DNA from: Setophaga petechia
Lineage: Eukaryota > Chordata > Aves > Passeriformes > Parulidae
Assembly: GCA_024362935.1 (NCBI GenBank)
Contig: JANCRA010000010.1
Span: 4,518,501 to 4,582,500, forward strand
Direction of reading: 5' to 3'
DNA: 64,000 nucleotides
Within the stretch, counting starts at the first letter, position 1. The number at the start of each line of letters is the position of its first letter. The position numbers were made by a program, and so were the translations under genes. This document shows, in pieces, positions 1-11,337 of this stretch. A model generated the notes under the pieces. It was not told where the DNA came from. It made no database searches and saw only the letters and a program-made list of their open reading frames with translations.

Positions 1-662
1 AACATCATTTTTACCATTTTTTCCCAGTTAAATTCTAATTATCAGTGAAGAAAGCAGGCAGTGGGTGCCCAGTTATCCCAAGAAAAACAGGAGTGTGCTG
101 GATCTTATCCTTGCACAGCCAAAACAAGGAGGAGGTGCCAGAGCAGGAGCTCCCTCAGACACAGCCAGGGCTGACCTGGGCAGTGCCATGGACACACAGG
201 GACAGCAAAATCCCCTGGTGGCATCACCAGGACCTGGGATTTCCTACCTGCTGGCAGGATTGCCAGTCAGCTCTGGAAACTGGAGTGAAGCCAGTCCTCA
301 GGGGAGTGTTGGTGCATCAGCTGCTCTCAAAAATCCAAGCAGTCACAGCAAATGAATGCTTTAAAACACAGGAACAACGTTGATGGCATTAATTCTAGGA
401 GATGTTTTTCCAGACAAGGGTCCAGAATGTTCATTTTATGGAACTAGTGCTGCAATGTTTACAAGCAGAAAAGAGGTGAAAGGGATAAAAAGGATTTTTA
501 GCCCACACGGGGCAGTTTTCTACAGTAAAATTGCTGGGTCTCTTTAGTCTGTACTGATAATTAATATCAATATGTCCTCAAAATAAATTTTCTGATGGTG
601 CTGAGGTGAATTCCTCCCTCCTGCTAAAACTGAGAAAATCACAGAGGACTTTGAAAGCAAAC
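1..662. other. Intergenic, nothing recognised
   Basis: Unique-looking sequence. Open frames near 45-383 have no family resemblance and overlap each other in different frames. Confidence 0.5.
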
Positions 663-752
663 CTGATCTGCATCATCTCCTGCTCTGCCTTTATGAAATA
701 TTTTTGAGCTTCTTTCAGGGCTCCAAAATCTGCCACTGTGTATTTCTTCGAC
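663..752 (-). other. Possible internal exon of an unidentified gene
   Basis: A 90-nt segment with a plausible acceptor (ATGTTCAG|GTCGAAG) and donor (GATCAG|GTTTGC). The frame is open and reads KKYTVADFGALKEAQKYF and on to EMMQIR, a charged, helix-like composition. I do not recognise the protein. TSEN2 is the expected neighbour downstream of PPARG from vertebrate synteny, but this does not match the TSEN2 sequence I know. It may be a chance open frame. Confidence 0.25.
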
Positions 753-960
753 CTGAACATAAATAGAATGATAAATCCTGGAAGAGCTCCACGCCATAAG
801 GAAAAAAATCAGTGTTTCTGAAGCTTCCTAGACTTTGAGCAGTGTGACACAGGCAGTGCCAGCACAATCTCACCCTTGGGCCCTTTACCCTTCCTGGCTC
901 TGAAAAGTTGATTTGCTCCTCACATGGCTGCCAGGAGGGAGGGAATATTCTGAGGGCAGA

Positions 961-1028
961 GAAATGACAGGAGAGAAAATAGGGAGAGAAATGTCAGGAG
1001 AGAAAATAGGGAGAGAAATGTCAGGAAT
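961..1028 (+). repeat. 27-bp tandem repeat, about 2.5 copies
   Basis: The unit contains gaaatgtcaggagagaaaat. The last copy is partial. Confidence 0.85.
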
Positions 1029-1464
1029 TCCATGCAATGGACAAACCCCTGACTCCTCTTTAGGGCCTTCTCCAGTTGTGAAAAACTCCTGGCTGAGAAA
1101 GGGGCACCTCAGGAGGATTTGGTGACTTTAATGTTTACCCTAAAAACCAGGGGACATTTGCTTTTAACATCCCAAGAAACAGAACTTCATGGAAAAAATT
1201 ACCCACTGATTTATGGTCTTGCAGCATTCCCTGATTTTTTGACCCAAGTTTTTTTGTCTTCACTGTGTCCCATTATTTCCAGTTGTGTTTGCAAACCCAG
1301 CCCCTCGTGTCCTTCCCCATGGGAATGTCCCCTGAGCTCTCAGCAGGGAACATTTGGTCACTGAGCTTCATCCACAGCCTGGAGAGCTGGGAATGTTCAC
1401 CTGGGGAGGAGAAGGCTCCAGGGAGAACTCAGAGCCTGAAGGGGCTGCAGGGGAGCTGGAGAGG

Positions 1465-1848
1465 TGTGGTGGTGTTCACAGGGGTCTGAGGATGAGGGAA
1501 GAGACAAGGATCTGACTCCATGTTTCAGAAGGCTTGATTTATTATATTATAATATATATTACATTAAAACTATACTAAAAGAATAGAAGAAAGGATTTCA
1601 TTAGAAGGCTGGCTAAGAATAGAAAAAGAAAGAATGATTACAAAGGTTTGTGGCTTGGCTCTCTGTCCAAGCCATCTGACTGTGGTTGGTCATTAATTAG
1701 AAACAACCACATGAGACCAATCACAGATCCACTTGCTGCATTCCACAGCAGCAGATAATCAATGTTTACATTTTGTTCCTGAGGCCTCTCATCTTCTCAG
1801 GAGGAAAAATCCTAAGGAAAGGATTTTTCATAAAAGATGTCTGTGACA
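1465..1848 (-). mobile_element. Solo LTR, 384-bp family, copy 1
   Basis: Bounded by TG at 1465 and CA at 1848 with a perfect 6-bp target duplication gagagg (1459-1464 and 1849-1854). On the minus strand an AATAAA (1543-1538) lies near the 3' end, which sets the orientation. The sequence recurs at 7165 and 24,628. No gag, pol or env coding sequence is beside it. Confidence 0.88.
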
Positions 1849-2129
1849 GAGAGGGACTGGAGACATAAATCAGAGAGGGGCTGCAGATCTTCCCTGAGAG
1901 GGACTGGGGACAAGAGATGGAGGGACAGGACCCAGGGAATGGCTCCCACTGCCAGAGGGCACAGGGATGGATGGGAGATAACTGGGAATTCCTGGCTGGG
2001 CTGGAACTGCCAGAGCAGCTTCCCTGTGTGACCTCCTGCAGTGCCCCTGCTCTCACAGGGGTGGCACTGGGTGCTCTCTGGAAACCTCTGGCAATGCCAA
2101 CCCTCCTGTGAGGCCATGGAGAGGGTGGG

Positions 2130-3310
2130 CCTGCTCCTCCTCACCGCCCTCCTGTGAGGCCAAGGAGAGGCCCTGCTCCTCTCCACCCTCCTGTGATGCC
2201 ATAGAGAGGGCCTGCTCCTCCTCACCACCCTCCTGTGAGGCCTTAGAGAGGGTCTGCTCCACTCCACCCTCCTGTGAGGCCTCAGAGGGTCTGCTCCACT
2301 CCACCCTCCTGTGAGGCCTCAGAGGGTCTGCTCCATTCCACCCTCCTGTGAGGCCTTAGAGAGGGTCTGCTCCACTCCACCCTCCTCTCCACCCTCCTGT
2401 GAGGCCTCAGAGAGGGCCTGCTCCATTCCACCCTCCTGTGAGGCCTTAGAGAGGGTCTGCTCCACTCCACCCTCCTGTGAGGCCATGGAGAAGGTCGGCT
2501 CCTCTCCACCCTCCTGTGAGACCACGGAGAAGATCTGCCCCACTCCACCCTTCTCTCCACCCTCCTGTGATGCCATTGAGAGGGACTGCTCCTCTCCACT
2601 CTCTGCTGAAGCCATGGAGAAGATGTGCTCCTCTCCACCCTCTGGTGTGGCCACAGAGAAGGCCTGCCCCCCCCCACCACCCCCCTGTGAGGCCAAGGAG
2701 AAGGCATCCTCCTCCTCACCACCCTCCTGTGAGGCCAAGGAGAAGGCATCCTCCTCCTCACCACCCTCCTGTGAGGCCAAGGAGAAGGCATCCTCCTCCT
2801 CACCACCCTCCTGTGAGGCCAAGGAGAAGGCCTGCTCCTCTCCATCCTTCTGTCCACCCTCCTGTGATGCCATTGAGAGGGCCTGCTCCTCTCCACCATC
2901 CTGTGAAGCCATGGAGAAGATCTGCCCTCCACCACCGCCCTCCTGTGAGGTCAAGGAGAAGGCCTGCTCCTCCTCTCCACCCTCCGGTGATGCCAAGGAG
3001 AGGCCCTGCTCCTCTCCACCCTCCGGTGATGCCAAGGAGAATGTCTGCCCCCCTCCACCCTCCTGTGAGGCCATGGATGTCTGCTTCGTTCCACCCTCCT
3101 ATGAGGCCGTGCAGAATATCTGCTCCTCTCCACCCTTCGCTCCGCCGTCCTGTGATGCCATTGAGAGGGCCTGCTTGTCTCCACCCTCCGGCGATGCCAG
3201 GGAGAAGCCCTGCTCCTCTCCACCCTCTGGTGATGCCATGGAGAGCGACTCCTCCCCTCCACTCCCCTGTGAGGCCCTGGAGAGTCTGCTCCTCTCCACC
3301 ATCCTGTGAG
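2130..3310 (+). repeat. Minisatellite, 39/42-bp units with a long open frame
   Basis: About 30 units of the form ctccaccctcctgtgaggcc followed by atggagagggcctgctc. Most units are 39 bp, with 42-bp and 51-bp variants. A plus-strand frame stays open from 2311 to 3309 because nearly all units are multiples of three; its translation repeats CEAMEKACSSPPS-like 13-mers. Two 37-bp units (2276-2349) break the frame on the left, and other frames on both strands are also open, so coding is doubtful. Confidence 0.92.
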
Positions 3311-6300
3311 GCCATGGAGAGGGCCTGCTCTCAGGCCTCACTCCTGAGGGAGGAGAAACAAAGCTACAACAACAACGAAAAGTAACCAAAACCAAGCCAA
3401 GCAAGGAAAAAGAGTCATCGGGACCATAGGACATAAACAGAAATAAAATCCATTATAACTTCTGGCCTTTGAAACATGGTAACCATAATGTAAGCAATGC
3501 AGCAGGAAGTTCTTGTTTAATTCAGTGGATATCAATGAGCTCTTCTCCACTGAACAGCATCAAATCCCAGTTCTTTTGCTTTGTGTCAAATATTCAGCCT
3601 GTTGTTTAACTATTTTGTTGTTATTATTTATTTTTGTTGTTATTACTTATTTTTTCCCCTGTTCCTTACAAAAAACCCTAATAACTGTTTTCAAAACCTA
3701 CTTCAAACCTAATTAAAGTCCTTGGCTGCCCCTGGATCCCTGGCAGTGCCCAAGACCAGGCTGGACATTGGGGTTGGGAGCACTTGGGACAGTGGAAGGG
3801 GTGGCAGGGGTGGCACTGGATGGGCTTTAGGGTCCCTCCCAACCCAAACCTGTGGGATTTCTGTGATTCCCCTCACTCTGCAGACCTGGGAAGGCCACCA
3901 AGGGCAGTGTACCACCAAGGGCAGGTCCTCCCAGCCTGGATTTGCACCAAAGCCCTGCTGTTGACAGAAGCAATGAGATTTTTGTCTGCTCCTGAGGTGA
4001 AACTTTCACTGCCTGTTTCAAGCAGCCCTATTGCAAGGCCCTGTTGCATCAATGTGAGGTTTCAAAATAGAGTAAAACCCAACTTGGCTTTAGATTATTT
4101 ATTTATTTGGGACTAATGTCTAAAAGAGCAGCAGCATTCCTGACAGCCAGAGGACTCAGGCATCTGTCCTTAGCTTCCCAGTGACCCTGGGGAAGCAACC
4201 CATAATCCACATATTTGAATTGCCACAGGGCTTTGTGGGCTGAGCAGGGGTGGGAATGTGGGCAGGAATATTTCTGGCTCTGTAATTAATCCTATTTGCT
4301 GTACAAGTGTGATTTATGGGGCAGCCTGGGTGCTGGGGGAAGGAAGGAGCTGCTCCATGGACATGGACAGGGCTGGGGTTTGGAGGAAGGAGAATCCAGA
4401 GCAATTTCTCTGTTTAATCAAGCAGAAGTGTTGGAAAGGCTCTCATTAAGTGCAGTCCTGCCAAGAATTATCCCTTGGTTTTCTGCAGCACCAGGATTAT
4501 TCCAAGAGTGTCCCCAGAGGGGTTTTTTTGGCTATGGAGTTCAGGATTCACCAAGAATTTCAACTCAAGACTGAAGCAGGAGTCTCAGCTTGCTGCACTG
4601 AGGCTCTCAGGTCTGACAATGCCTGCCCACCTCTGCTCCTCCCCACAGGAAGGGTTTGCCCCTTGTCCCAAAGAAGCACCAAAAGCAAGGCATGAACCAT
4701 CCTGCCACAGCTTATTTTCCACTTTGGCACCAGCAGATAAAGTATAACCTGGTTGTTATTTCCAGCACAGCCTCTTCTAGAACTTAAATATCTTTTAAAG
4801 CAGTATTGGATCATTAAACATTTTTCTGTGTGAACCCTTCAGCTTCTTTCTTTCATGTTGATTCTTCCTTAACAAGGGCTCTGTATCCAATTCCAGAATA
4901 CACCAGGCCACTAAATCAGCCCCCAGGAGCCCCTTTTGTATTTATAAATAAATAATGTCGTGTGACAAGCACAAGTGTCACCTGACAGTGCTGTCACTGC
5001 TGCTCCATCACTTCCTTTCTGCCACCCTGTCCCCTGCTGAGTCACCCCTGTGGTGACACGGCCCTGCACCCTCTTGGTCAACAGGTTTCACTTCCAGAAG
5101 TGCCTGTAAAAGATTAATTTTGCTCTCCAGGCTCAGTGCTTGGCGTGGGGCAGTTGCAAAAGGCAATTTCCCTCCTCTGCTGAGTCAGGGCACAGCAATT
5201 TCTGGGCCTTGGGAGAGCAAGGCAACTGAAATTCTCTGTATTTAATCTGCTGGAAATGGGAAGAGGAGAGATTTGTCACTTGTTCCCTCAGCCTCCATCC
5301 TGCCATCCCCACAATTGCCTCTGAGTTCTGGCTCTGTTCCAGTCACCACTTTGGATGCAAAGCTCTCCTTAACTCCTTTGCATACAACAGCTGCCATTCA
5401 CTGAGACAAGGAATTATTCCAATGATTCCATTCCTTCTTCTGTGACAGCTTAAAAACAGCTCTGGAATCAGCAGGCCAATCTGTAATTATCTCCAATCAG
5501 CTCAGCTCAGCTCTGCTGTCATCTGCAGCTTCTGGTGCACAAAACTTCAGGATCCCAGTTCAGTGCAGGTGTCTGTGGCTGCCACAGGAGCCTGAGCTGG
5601 GAGATGCAGCAGGGGCTGTGCTCACTGCAAAAGGATTCCAGAAACTGCACTGAGTTAAACTGCAATGATTCCAGAGCTTGGAAAATAGGCTGATGCTGGC
5701 CTTGCTTCAGGAGGCAGCTGTTATTTCTGCTTCATACAAATGCTACAAAAAAGGGGACAAATTACATGAAAAACATTCATGCAAATGTTCCTTGAAAAAA
5801 ACCCCATGTATTGGCCATGAACCAAGAGCTCTTCCACAGCAGCAAAACTGTTGATTATTGCCCAGGGGATGAAATATGGGCACAGCCAAATTTACAGAAA
5901 ACAGCTTGGTTGTAGCCCTGTTCTTACAGCAAAAGACCAGAAATTTAATGAGCACTGCTGTCAGTAGGCTCAGCAGGACCAGGACAGAATGGTTACAAAT
6001 TTTGGATTAATCTGGGCCCTAAAAGTGCCTTTCCAGGCTGCTTTCTGCAGGGAGGAACTTCTCAGCCAGCCTTGCTGCTGGATCCCACTGTTCTGCAGGT
6101 AAACAGGCTTCATTCTCCAGGGATTTGATCCATCTCACCTGTATAAAAAAAGGAGGAAACAAATGTGTTAGCCATAAGCTGGGTAGGATTCCATAAATCC
6201 AGCCATTCTCCCCAAATCCTTGGAGGAATGTGGCAGAAGCAGCTGAAAAATAATCTGCTGACCCCGCTGATTGCATTTATTAGAGCTTCTCCTTGGGAAA

Positions 6301-7158
6301 ATAACAATAAAAATTCTTCCTACCAAGTCTCCCCAGCTCCTGGGTGGGTGTGAGGTAGAGCCAGGCTATTAAATCTGGAGGACTGGGGATGTGGAATGGC
6401 TCTGTCAAAGATGTCCCCAAAACCCCCCAGGAGAGCTCTGTGTCCTGCTGGGGTGGTCCATGTGGAACCACGTCCAGGACCAGGCTGAAAAGATTCCCCA
6501 TAACTCCTGTGTCCCTTTGGAAACCCTGCTGGCCACACCATGCTCCCAATAAATCCTTTATTGTGAGGCACCCTGTGCTCTCCAGTATCACAGCAGAAAA
6601 TGCCTCAGAGCCCATGGGGATGGCACCAGAAGTTTAAAATGAGCTGTTCTTTCATTGAATTAGGAAAAAATAGCAAATATTTCATGGAGCAAATACTCCA
6701 GTTCTCATCTGCACGAGCAGAGCAGCGGCATCCAGCCATAAATTCAGTGGTGCTCAGTGTCTGCAGAGGCTTTTCCTGTCCATAAAACAAAGTGACACGG
6801 AGTGATCAGCCCCCAAAAATTCACAGGCTGAGGAAGCAGAGGAGAAATGCAGGGATCAGAGCAGCTTAGCCCACTGAGGATGTTTAGATGTCAGCAGCTG
6901 CTGGAAATGCACAGTCAGGAGGCAGGAGAGGAGCAGCAGCAGCTGCTGGGAGCAGGGATCCCAGCTCCTCTCTGCTCAGCATTTCCCCAGCTGTGTGTCC
7001 CCATCCTGCTGAGCTTTCAGAGGATGGCAGTAATTCATCCCAGGGTGACTCTGTGTTTACACAGCAGCACCTTGGCAGGAGGGGTGTCCCTGACAGCTGG
7101 CACGTCCCCTCTGCTGTCCCCTGTGTGCCAGGATGGCTCTGCTGCCCTGTGAGCAGCC
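3311..7158. other. Intergenic, one CR1 fragment, otherwise nothing recognised
   Basis: No exon-like frame with splice sites and no tandem array. The only identified element is the CR1 tail at 3719-3870. Confidence 0.5.
3719..3870 (+). mobile_element. CR1 LINE 3' end fragment
   Basis: Resembles the 3' end of avian CR1: ccaggctggacattgggg, then a cactggatgggctttagg block, gtccctcccaacccaaacc, and a terminal gtgattcc-type motif. It is 5'-truncated, as most CR1 copies are. Confidence 0.8.
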
Positions 7159-7164
7159 AGGCAG

Positions 7165-7548
7165 TGTGACCGTGCTCACAGGGGATTTTGGTTGAGGGAA
7201 GGGATGAGGATCTGACTCCATGTTTCAGAAGGCTGACTTATTATTTTATGATATATATTACATTAAAACTACACTAAAAGAATAGAAGAAAGGATTTCAT
7301 CAGAAGGCTGGCTAAGAATAGAAAAAAAAAGAATAATAACAAAAGTTTCTGTCTTGGACAGAGAGTCTGAGCCAGCTGACTGTGATTGGCCATTAATTAG
7401 AAACAACCACATGAGACCAATCACGGATCCACCTGTTGCATTCCACAGCAGCAGATAACCATTGTTTACATTTTGTTCCTGAGGCCTCTCATCTTCTCAG
7501 GAGGAACAATCCTAAGGAAAGGATTTTTCATAAAAGATGACTGTGCCA
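7165..7548 (-). mobile_element. Solo LTR, 384-bp family, copy 2
   Basis: Same length and closely similar throughout to the copy at 1465. The flanking 6-mers aggcag (7159-7164) and gggcag (7549-7554) differ at one base, as expected of an aged target duplication. It has the same minus orientation. Confidence 0.87.
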
Positions 7549-8100
7549 GGGCAGGGCCAGGGCTCCATCCCCCTGCCCTGGCTGCTGCCTGGGGGGGACA
7601 AGGTGCCCAAATCCCCTCTGTGCACACTCAGCAGCTCCCTGGATTCTGCTCTGGTTTGGGCAGAGCCTCTCCAGAACATGACTCACAGCACTCCTGCCAC
7701 CATCTGAGGATGTTCAGGCAGAACAAATGGCATGTGACCCCAGGCCAATCACAGCTGGGAATTTGGATTAAAAATAAAAGAGGAATGAGAACATTTGTCA
7801 CAGAATACTCTGTCCTTCAAGAAGAGGGAAATTTTCTAGCGGGGAATCAAAACAGCATTTATTTTTATTAAAAGTGCTTCTGTTTCACTCCATTTTTTCT
7901 GACCCTCAGAGCAATTTTCCCTCATGGGTTTTTGGCTTAGTGAAGCAACACAATGTAGGTTTTTTCTCAGCCTGGGAAGAAGGAATGTCCTGCCTGTGAG
8001 AAGCTGCCTGCACCTTGCACTTCTGAGCACAGTGAAAAAGAAATTTGGATTTTCTGTGCATGTGGGACAGAAACCCTGCTGCCAGACAGGGCCAGAGCAA

Positions 8101-8192
8101 GGAGGAAAGTTTACATGTTTGTTTTCTGGAAGGAGGAAAGTTTACATGTTTGTTTTCTGGAAGCAGGAAAGTTTACATGTTTGCTGTCTGGA
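8101..8192 (+). repeat. 31-bp tandem repeat, three copies
   Basis: The unit contains ggaggaaagtttacatgttt. The third copy is diverged at its end. Confidence 0.85.
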
Positions 8193-8417
8193 ATTAAAGT
8201 TTGGGAGTGCCCAAGCTGGGTTTGGTAGGGGGTTTTCTCCTTGGGGCTGATTGTCAGGCAGGCAGGGATGGAAATCTCCTGTGGGTACAAGGTGCAGACA
8301 GGGCTCTGCCCTGGTGCTCACCCTGCTCTCCACAGGGACACTGAGGGACCAGGGGTGTGTGCCATGTCACACAGGAGTGGGACAACACACTGGCAGCAGC
8401 CACCACACTGAAGGGTG

Positions 8418-8562
8418 CTTTTGAGTTTTGGGGTTTTGTTGGAGTTTTTTGTTGATTTTCTTTTGTTTATTTGTTGATTTTCTTTTGGGTTTTGTTGATT
8501 TTCTTTTGGTTTTTGTTGATTTACCTTTGTTTTTTCTTGATTTACCTTTGTTTTTTGATGGT
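8418..8562 (+). repeat. T-rich simple repeat (ttgattttcttttg type)
   Basis: Imperfect units such as ttgttgattttcttttg. The strand asymmetry gives an apparent lysine- and asparagine-rich frame on the minus strand, which is an artefact. Confidence 0.85.
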
Positions 8563-8676
8563 GTCCATTTTCTGCACTGCCTCTCTCAGAACAGGCCCAG
8601 GAGCTGAACAAGCACAGAGCTGCTCATGGAGCCTGTGCCTCTCACCCTGCTCCAGCAGAGCTTCTGCTCCCCAGTT

Positions 8677-9374
8677 TGTTGGGAAGGATGAAAGTTTGAT
8701 AAGAAATTCTCCCAGATATGTGTGCTTAGCAGGAAGATTTTTGAATGTAGAATCTGATGAAGGAATAGAGATGGAAGCAAGCTTTGATAGAGAAGAAAAA
8801 ATTGCTGAGCCTGTCTTACTGGATAACCAAGGAGGCAAAGGGTGTGTTTAGTTAGAAGGGGGTTTTATGGCTTAGAGAAAAGAATAAACCCACCCCAAAG
8901 GAGAAGATGTTTTTACCAAGCAGAAAGATAGCACAGGCAAACAAGCGTGCCAATGTGGCAAGTAGAAAAAAGGTCTCAGAATTTTGCACGGCAAGAAAAC
9001 TGAAAACCAACTTCTAGCTTAAACTGTTATGTACTAACTTTTAGTGATTGGAGAACAGTAACATGAATATGGTAATTACACTAGTTATAACAGTCTGTAG
9101 GGAATAGTTAAGGAATAGATTGGTTCTACTGTATTCAGAGGCTCAGTAAAGAAAAGTCTATCACGCATTGTAACCAAAACCAAAGGGTCTCCAGGCCTGC
9201 CTGCAGCTGGAGCTGACAGCTGTAGGCACAGCTCTGTCACCCACAAGCCTGGACTGCTGTAACCTCTTGGATGGAATAAACTGCATTTTGTATACAATAA
9301 ACTGCATTTTGGATGGAATAAACTGCAGTTTGGAGAGCCCCTGGAGTCCCACATCCCTCATTTAGGCTCCTACA
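8677..9374 (+). mobile_element. Solo LTR, about 698 bp, second family
   Basis: Runs from TG at 8677 to CA at 9374 with a perfect 6-bp target duplication ccagtt (8671-8676 and 9375-9380). AATAAA near the right end gives plus orientation. That signal is present three times in tandem 21-bp units (9275, 9296, 9317). The first 170 bases are an open frame that stops at 8849; I do not assign it a function. Confidence 0.8.
9268..9332 (+). repeat. Three 21-bp units carrying the LTR poly(A) signal
   Basis: The unit has the form gaataaactgcattttg plus four variable bases, and each copy holds AATAAA. It lies within the LTR at 8677-9374. Confidence 0.8.
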
Positions 9375-9380
9375 CCAGTT

Positions 9381-10370
9381 AATCAGTGTCCCCCTCTGGG
9401 CTGGGCTCTGCTCTGCTCTGCTCACACATTCCCCACCCTGGGCTCCCCAGGCCCAGCAGGGCCAGCACAGCCTGCAGGGCACAAAATCCCCTGGCTGAGA
9501 GCTCTGCCCTCCTTATCAGCTGGCAGGGAGAGCTGCTATCAGTGTGGCAGGGGCACCCTGCTCACAGATATTGTCTCTCACAGATTGTCTCTGCACTATT
9601 TTGTCTCTGTGCCCTGTCCTGCACCATCCAGCCAAGGGATTCTGCTCACTCAGCTCAGCTCTTGAGGCTTTGCAGAGCTCTGTAAACACAAACTCCCAGA
9701 GAAGAAACCCCAGAGCATGCCATGGCAGGAGAAATATGCTTTAAATCCATTCAGTGAGGATTACTTAAACACCTCATCAATCAAGTGACAAACAAAAAGC
9801 AAGATCTTATTTATAATCCCTCTTTGCTTTTTATTTATAATCCCTCTCTGCTTCTTTGGGTGTAGTAAGAGGCTAGTGGATGGCAGGAAACTGAAATAAT
9901 ATTTTATTTTTCCACCTGCTTGCCTCTATTACACTGTGGCCAGTGGTGTGTGAGGCTCAGAGCATTCCAGAACAGAGCCCAGGCAGTGTGGGAGCAATAA
10001 TGAAATGACATTTTATTTTCTGGGAGGCTTGGAGGCTCCCTTCACACATTTTTCAGGCAGCTGATTCCAGGGAAAAGAGCTGTGCGGAAAAGGAGATAAA
10101 CACTGATTTCCTTGGTTCACTTCAGGAACAGATTTCCAGGAGCACTGAGTCAGGAGAATGATTTATTTCTTGTGGTTCTATTTTCTTTCTGTTGAAATCA
10201 ATTACTAAATCAAAGGAAATCTGTGGTGATTATTAGGCTGCAACCCTCAGGCTCTGCTGACCCAGTCCTGTGTGGGTTTTTATTTTCTGTGAAATGATTT
10301 GGAAACTCAGTAAAATCCAGGATTTGAGGAGGGCTGAATGTAACAAGGTGCCCACTGTTACTGCAGTGAA
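9381..10370. other. Intergenic, nothing recognised except a 24-bp duplication
   Basis: Only a local duplication of tttataatccctctntgctt at about 9808-9855 was noticed. Confidence 0.45.
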
Positions 10371-10376
10371 ATGGAG

Positions 10377-10720
10377 TGTCCTCGTTGAGGCGGTCACGAC
10401 ATAAAGCAGAGACCACAAGCAGTCTCAGTTGGCAACACTTTATTTTCTAACATGGCTAACTTTTATACACTTTTCAATTGTTGATACTTCTTCTACCTGA
10501 TCTATTGGCCACAATAAATCAACATAATGCTATTGGTTAAAGTTATAGTGACTCCACCTATCTTTCTAACATTCCTTCATCCAGCTGCAAGGTGTTCTTA
10601 TCTTTCTTCTCTCGATCTCCTTGGTTACAGCCTTGGAGAGAGCTCCTTATCAGCTTCTTCTTACTTCTCAGCTTCTTCTGGCTGCTTTAGCTAACAGGCC
10701 TGCTGTTAGCCCCTTCCACA
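10377..10720 (-). mobile_element. Solo LTR, 344 bp, third family
   Basis: TG at 10,377 and CA at 10,720 with a perfect 6-bp target duplication atggag (10,371-10,376 and 10,721-10,726). AATAAA on the minus strand at 10,444-10,439 sets the orientation. No internal retroviral sequence is adjacent. Confidence 0.85.
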
Positions 10721-11337
10721 ATGGAGGATCCAGATGTTCTCCCTCTGAGGGACAGGAGCTCTCAGCAGTGTCAGACAACACCAGGGGGTCAGGATGGATT
10801 GAGAAAAGCAGGGTGGTGAAGGACCTCAATATCAAATTTAGAATGAAGAATGAGGAGAGAAGTGTGAGAAAGGGATCAGAGATCTGATCCACTCTCCTGT
10901 CCAAGGAGCTGAGAGTCTTGAGCTGTTCCTGGTGGACTCAGAGGAGAAGCAGAAGCTGGAGGATCTGAAGGAGAAGAGCAGCCTGTGCCCTCTCCTCCTT
11001 CCCTGGGGGTGCCTGGGCAGGGGCACAAAGCTGTGGGTGCCCCCTGGCAGGGCCAGCTGCAGTTTGTCCTGCTGCACCTCGTGCTGCCCTGCTGGAGCTG
11101 CCCCTGCCCTCACAGCTCACAGGAATTCCCGTTTGCTCTCTCACAGGTGGGACCTCTCTGCAGCTCCAGGCTGGAAATGTTGGTGCCAGGGAGGTGGAAA
11201 AATCCCCAGACACTGAAGGGAAATTAGGGCACATCTGGATTGAACCCCTGGTTTGCAGCTCCTGATACCAAGGGAGGATGTTTATGCAGGAATTGTTTGT
11301 TTCAGTGCTTGGACCTCTGCTAGTGAGACCAGTATGG

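Noticed and set aside
10932..11216. Frame starting MDSEEKQKLEDLKEKS
   Set aside because: Only the first 17 residues look protein-like; the rest is low-complexity Cys/Pro, and no splice site or family match was found.
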